From positions 18,609,773 to 18,673,772 of the forward strand of contig JALGQZ010000018.1 of NCBI GenBank assembly GCA_023105745.1: 64,000 nt of DNA. Reading direction: 5' to 3'. The notes under the pieces are model-generated. The model ran no database searches and was not told the DNA's origin. It worked only from the letters and a program-made list of their open reading frames with translations. Origin of the DNA: Austropuccinia psidii (taxonomy: Eukaryota; Basidiomycota; Pucciniomycetes; Pucciniales; Sphaerophragmiaceae). Positions 58,585-64,000 of the stretch are shown here, piece by piece. The stretch's first letter is position 1, and each line of letters starts with the position of its first letter. The translations under genes were made by a program, and so were the position numbers.

Positions 58585-61045
58585 GGTATTAAAAATTTCT
58601 TTGATCATTGGCTGAGGTTGATGCTTCAGGCTCAGGTTCAGGAATCATAGCAATCATATCTCCACCCATTTTATCATTTTTAAGCTTCTACCTTTCTTGG
58701 GATTCTTGGATATTTTGAGTAGCGGCTGGACAGGTTTTATAATGGAGAATCTCATTGAGTTTGGGGGGTATAAGCTTGCAGGCCTTCATTATCATTATGG
58801 TCAACTTAGAGATTAATAGTGTTATCACCTTGATCAAGAGAATATTTTGTGGCTTCAAATTTACAGTGTTTTTTTGGTGGAATTTATATTTGGTCTTTTT
58901 CCTGAAACTCCAATCACCACTCAAGATCCTTCAGGTAGATATTCTCCCACCCCCATGCCTATCCATACATAGTAATCAGCTCTTTTTTTCAATTTGGTAT
59001 GCGATTACAACTGTACTTATGATTCAAATCCATTTTGAGGAGGCTCATTTCTTCACCAACCTTTTGATGTAGATAATCAGGAATTTGACTATCCTTTTGA
59101 ATTTTTTCCAACCTGGGTAATTTTTGTGCAATGTTCAAAATTTTTTTTCCTTTGTTATGATTTCAACCTTTCCACTGAAAATTAACTCATCTTATCCAAA
59201 ATATTCTTTTGGTGCACAAGGATCATCAGTCATTTCCTTCTTATAGATTTTCAAATTTAGCTTTTGAGAGCTTGGAGGCTGAGTTGCAAGGGTTTTTGAG
59301 CTTAAAAATATTTAAGATTAATTTATTCTTACATACTAGAAAAGCTGGTGGATCTTAATTGTTTTCAGGTTCCAAAATCTCTACTTCAATGCCTAATTCA
59401 TTTCTACTGTCCATATCAGAGAATTCACTTCTACCATTTGGGGCAAAATTTTGTATTCAATTTAACTCTGTTGAAATTTTTGGGGTTTGTTACATTGGTT
59501 GGGGCATACAGTAGGAAGCTTATTGATTCTATAGATAGTGAGAAATTTATGGCTAACTTGAGTAAGGATTGTAAAATAAAAGGATAAAAATTGAATAAAA
59601 AAAGGTGATATATGTGATGGTGGTGCAGATAAATTGAATTAAATATATTGTTGATTCATTATTATTCAGGTAATGTCAATATTTGAGAAATTAAGAAAGT
59701 TTGGGAAAATATGAAAGCCAAATATCAATGTAAGTCGGTTCAATATTTAGTTAGTTTTCTGGTTTTACCACCACAAGCCCACCAAAAGCAACCTGCCCAT
59801 CCACATCCTCAGAACCTTCCATCAATATTTATTGCACTTGTGATGCATGTGCCAGATTTGATTTGTTGCTAAATTCAAGGAGGTGCGTGTTTCAAATCAT
59901 TTCATATCATTCAAATGCAATCACTTCCCTGTGAGAAATTGGATAAAATTGACTAGTTAGAAACCTACTAAAGTCAATTTTTGTACTATGCAACCCCCAT
60001 GAGGTAAGTACTAAGAAAACTGTTTAATTTGACTTTTATGAAATAAAATGGTCATTCTTGAAAAGAAAACACACACGTGTGGTTTTCAATAGTCCAATTA
60101 TTAGGTTTTTATTTGAAATTATCATGGTTCAATTCCTAACCACAACATGTTTAATATCCCCACCAGTTGACCCCCCGGAACATGTTTGGAGAGAAGGCCA
60201 CTCAGAATATTACTGTGATTGGGTTCATCATGTACACCAATATTCCACTATACCATATGGCTTGAAACAATTAATACATTTGAAGGTCACTCATATCCCC
60301 CTTTCTCCACGTGCCATGTAATGGAACCTCATTGAATTCTCTTTGAGGGAGAGAATTGGTCATTTGGAATTCAGGATGAGGTTGGAAAAGAGGATCCTGA
60401 AATAAAAGCCTTGTGTGGGAAAATTTTGCCACTGAAAATTAGGATTAAATATTTTGATATTCATTGGGTTATTGATTGGGGGTGGGAGTGAGCCAATGGA
60501 AATTATGCATAAGAAAATTCTTCCATGAGATGGAGCATAAGTGATTGGTGGATATGCACCATGTTGTTGTAGTACTAACTTCCCTTCCAGCCTGCATGAA
60601 AAACCATGATGGCCAAGTGATTTGCAGAAATAATTCTGGAAAACACATGTGCACCAATCTTTGCATGAGCATAAGCATATCAAATTGCAAAGATTATCAG
60701 CCAGACGTGTGGAAGGCAATTTGTGCATGAATGCAGGCATGGTAAATTGTGGAGATGATCAGAAAGTTTTTGACTGAGTATAAGCTTGGTAAATGGCAGG
60801 GATGATGAGCCAGCAGTGCAGGAGCATCAGAATTCCAAATTTCTGGCTTGCATCATAATGTGTAATTACCCAAAGATTGTGAATTCTTTTAATTAAGGTT
60901 GTTGCTTTTGGTGACATATTTGATGATTGACATTGTCTTGACACAGGTGTGATCAAAACCACCAAATTTACTGACAATAATGTGACACTGACTTGACTCC
61001 GAATGGACTTCACACTGACGGCGGTGTGACATGAAGTCAATTACC
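58585..61045. repeat. Unit C, tandem copy of unit B's right end
   Basis: Direct repeat of about 56412-58552 with the same internal order: gene start remnant (CTCATTGAG then GGGGGG), the block AACCTTCCATCAATAT at 57643 and 59813, CACTCAG near 58031 and 60199, and the terminal GACATGAAGTCAAT at 58539 and 61028. It begins within ten bases of unit B's terminus. The last block after GACATGAAGTCAAT is lost or diverged. Confidence 0.8.
58605..59600 (-). pseudogene. N-terminal remnant of the unrecognised gene, unit C copy
   Basis: Parallel to 56412-57400 of unit B. Its best open stretch is 58924-58688, and the rest is full of stops. It is more decayed than the unit B copy and lacks everything downstream, so it cannot make a product. 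Confidence 0.45.
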
Positions 61046-62879
61046 AGAAAACAACTCAAACTTTTTTCCTAGGTAAGAAGGTCCTTTGAATAAAAAGTGC
61101 TTTTAAAATGGGCTTTTAATCAAAAATGCAACAATTTGATTTTCCCTATGAAAACAAGGCCAAAAGAATAAGTGATATTTTCAATAAAAGCATTACTAAA
61201 ATCTTCTCAAATAAAAATTCAATTTGCACCTCCAGTGTTCATTAAAAATACAGTTTTTTTTGAATATCAATTTTCATCAAGGATACAATTCTAACAGTAA
61301 TGTATTTATATCAAATGTACCTTAATAAAGAGAAAATGTTTCATGTAATTTCAATAAAATATAATTAAAATGCTTTTTTCCCCCTATGCACATATTTTAA
61401 GCATTTTTGAAGGTATCCCATATTATACAGCTATTTTAGATTAAAAACTTAACCAGTTTTTTTGTTTCAAATAAAAACTTGATTGTTTTTTTTATAAAAG
61501 AAAACTTGATTAATTCTATTAAAAGAAAAAACCCCCTTCTTTAAAGACAAAACTCAATTTTTTTGGAAAGAACTGTCTTTTGTTGAAAATAGAACTGAAT
61601 TGGTTTTGTTGTGAGTGAAAGGAATTTATTCTTTCTCAGGAAAAAAAAGATTAGTTTTTTTCAATAAAACATTTATTGTCTTTCTTTTGTGACAAATGCT
61701 CAATTTTTTATTTCTTTATAAAAACTCAATTTCTTTTTTATAAATAATGGCTTAATAATTATTTCTTTAAAAAGAACTTAATAATTTTTTTCTGAAAACC
61801 AAATGTAATCATTTTTTTTGAAAGGCATTCCAATCATGTTTTTGTATAAGGGAAAAAATTCATTGGCGATCTATTTACTTCAAAAAACAATTATTCATCT
61901 TTTTAAGCAAAATTGAGCTCTCTCATTTTTTTTCTCAAAGAGAATTCAATTTTTATCTTTAATGGAAATTGTTTCCTACCTTTTTTTGAAGGTGTGTGGA
62001 TTCAACTATGGAGTTAATTGACCCCAGAAGCAGAAAGGTGACTTCATAATGCATTGGAATGACACTGAAGCCACAGGGTAAGCTAGCTTCCTACTGTGTC
62101 ACTGTACTTCTTCATCATTTAATATCTTTCCTTAAAATTAAATTTCACTCACACATCTTAATAGCAATTTTGTCACTCAAGTAAAAAAATTGAAATTGCT
62201 TTTAATCAAAAATCAACAAAAAAATAGCATAAAGACATAATTTCACAATAATGAAATAATGATAATAAAAATAAAACAATATTTTTCAACATAGTTGAAA
62301 AAGTTAGCCCATTTATGACTTTGAACTGCAGGTTAGCAACCTGAAGGCTGAGAATAGGCCTTTTATGACTTTAAATTGCAGGTTCATTCCAATATGGCCA
62401 AGGAATAAATGAAAATTGCAAAAAATGAGATGTCAATAATAACAGGAAAAGTTAATAATAGAATAATAAAGACTTAAGGCTTGAGGAAACTGCATAAATG
62501 AAGAGTATATATCACAATCAAAGCATCAACTTTAATCAGCTCTGTACTCAGTAGGAAAGTAAGCTTCTACCTTGTGTAATCCTGGACTAGGGATTTCAAG
62601 TTTCCTTGTATGACATTGAAATTCAGGATTTTGTATACCTAATATACTGCGTTTGATCCATCTAGAGGTAAAGTCCTTGCATAACTCAAAGGTAAAATCC
62701 AATTTGATTATACAAAACAATAAGATATTAAAGATACTGTTTTCTTTCCATTAAAAAATTAAAAAAATCTTGTTATTATTTGATTCTTTAAACAAATTCA
62801 AAAATTATAGAAGCTCAAGCCAATACAAAGAAATATAAATCAGTTCTCAGGAAGGTTAGACCAGTAAATTAAACTTTGC
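61046..62879. other. AT-rich filler without a gene
   Basis: Very AT-rich with many A and T runs. It includes the short-period degenerate repeat at 61440-61985, and AGGCTTTTATGACTTTRAATTGCAGGTT-like words twice near 62300-62385. No coding or RNA gene is recognised. Confidence 0.5.
61440..61985. repeat. Degenerate short tandem repeat with A/T-run core
   Basis: Words of the type AAAACTCAATTTTT or AAAACTTGATT followed by T runs and ATAA recur every 30-50 bases (for example near 61445, 61480, 61505, 61550, 61690, 61725, 61920). Spacing is irregular, so I call it an old decayed array. Confidence 0.5.
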
Positions 62880-63540
62880 CTTAATATTTTGATATTCCTT
62901 TGGAAAGAACTGAAATATCAAGAGATACCTATGAAACACCTTTATCACCTAGCCCACCTCTACTTATTGTAACATTGAAATTTACAGAATAAATAGTCTC
63001 AATAATTGATCTTGAACCATATGGATTTTTATCAGAGGAAGAAATAGATTTTCAAAAAATGCTACATTACTATGGAAAAGGGTTATATCATTCTGTGGAG
63101 AAGAAAAAGGAATACTAAAACATTCCCATGCAAAACCTTATAAAATACCAGCTATACCACATCAACCATGGCAAAAGAAGCCAATGGTAATACCAAAGTG
63201 AATTTTACCTCAGTTTATTGACCTATTCAGAGAAATCATATGTACAGGATTATATGATAAATTGATATCAAGCTATAACAGTCAATTATTATGTATGGCA
63301 AAGCTAAAGTCAAGCGCCATAATAGCTATTGATCTTCAAGATCTAAATAAAGTCAAAATAAAAGATGAAGTATTTCCACCAAGCTTTGATGAGCTTTTGT
63401 GATTATTTTAAGGAGGAGTATTTTATTGATTAGGAGATATTAAGGGTGGATATGATGAAAGAGAATTTGATATTACTGCAAGACCCTCACAACCTTTGAG
63501 ACACCACTGTCACAGCCATGGAGACAGGCAGGGAATTACC
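62880..63540 (+). pseudogene. Fragment of a Ty3/gypsy reverse transcriptase
   Basis: A plus-strand run of coding-like sequence broken by stops: IIDLEPYGFLSEEEIDFQKM near 63010, then a region around 63120-63300 matching the linker before the polymerase palm, then SAIIAIDLQDLNKVKIKDEV near 63315 and GDIKGGYDEREFDITA near 63440. The LQDLNKVTI-type block and the GGYDER block belong to the fingers and palm of rust gypsy reverse transcriptases. The active-site YxDD part is not reached. It is a different family from the element at 44686. Homology fades by about 63540. Confidence 0.65.
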
Positions 63541-64000
63541 AATCATTACCAATTGAAGATCTTCCAACACCCAATCAACAAGGGGGTTTCACGGAGGATC
63601 CACCAAATACAGGTGCAAACACCTGTATTGGATACACCAATACAGGTTTCAATCTCAAATACAGATTCCTCCAGCATAAAGTCACCGGTTCTCAACACTC
63701 AATTTCCAGGCTGGCATTTTTTCACATATATCAGCCCCCTTTCACCTCCCTGGAGTTTTTTCCCCCAGTTAATTTAAATATATGATTGATTCATATTATT
63801 TATTTCTCACCCAAGAGGTATTATTCTATTAATTCTTGAGTTAATCTCAGCCTTCCCTCACCTGTTAAGGAGAGTCCTGGTGGTCATCTTCTTATTAATC
63901 CTTTTCTCTTTTCTGAACAGGTTGAAACAGTGATTCAGGATTATTTGTGGTTGGCTCTTTTTTATTGCTTTTGTTGTTATTTCATTTCTTTTAATGCTCA
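63541..64000. other. Right edge of the window, no gene recognised
   Basis: A 93-residue open frame (63496-63777) overlaps the reverse transcriptase end but shows no domain. It includes the palindrome at 63606-63629. Nothing else is supported. Confidence 0.4.
63606..63629. repeat. Perfect 10-bp inverted repeat with a third half-copy
   Basis: AATACAGGTG at 63606-63615 and CACCTGTATT at 63620-63629 pair perfectly across the four-base loop CAAA. A further CCAATACAGGT lies within 15 bases to the right. Confidence 0.8.

Overview
The window looks like transposon-filled DNA from a rust fungus (Pucciniales). The best guess is a large, AT-rich rust genome such as Austropuccinia psidii. The guess rests on recognising rust-type Ty3/gypsy gag-pol, Tnp2-like transposase, Tet-like dioxygenase and lineage-specific repeat-protein sequences. 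No database was searched. No intact host gene, tRNA, rRNA or CRISPR array was recognised, and almost every reading frame is broken.

Layout. 1-1160: 3' end of a Tnp2-like DNA transposon (+). 1165-5750: decayed gag-protease of a Ty3/gypsy element (-) with a candidate LTR. 5990-9340: second Tnp2-like element (+). 9730-12545: kilobase-scale AT-rich tandem repeat. 12938-14885: broken gene of a rust-type repeat family (-). 15340-17150: LTR-like AT-rich DNA with a TATA box. 17160-28335: unit A of a large duplicated block. 28336-32420: third Tnp2-like element (-). 33340-58576: the complete-looking unit B, split by a 10.6-kb Ty3/gypsy element at 44686-55308. 58585-61045: unit C, a tandem copy of B's right end. 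61050-62880: AT-rich filler with a degenerate short repeat. 62880-63540: a gypsy reverse-transcriptase fragment (+).

The block repeated as A and B (about 11 kb shared, about 13 kb in B without the insertion) carries a SNF2-type helicase (-), a Tet-like 2OG-Fe(II) dioxygenase (-), two unrecognised genes and part of a rust-type repeat-family gene. B and C end in a sequence that closely matches the end of the Tnp2 element at 1116-1153. The block may therefore be, or descend from, a cargo transposon moved by a Tnp2-type transposase and carrying DNA-modification and chromatin functions. All its genes are now pseudogenes here.

The gypsy element is the best preserved feature. It has paired LTRs, a 5-bp target duplication (GTGGG), a matching empty site in unit A, a chromodomain-bearing pol with all catalytic motifs but five in-frame stops, and a gag region in which two overlapping frames are both largely open.
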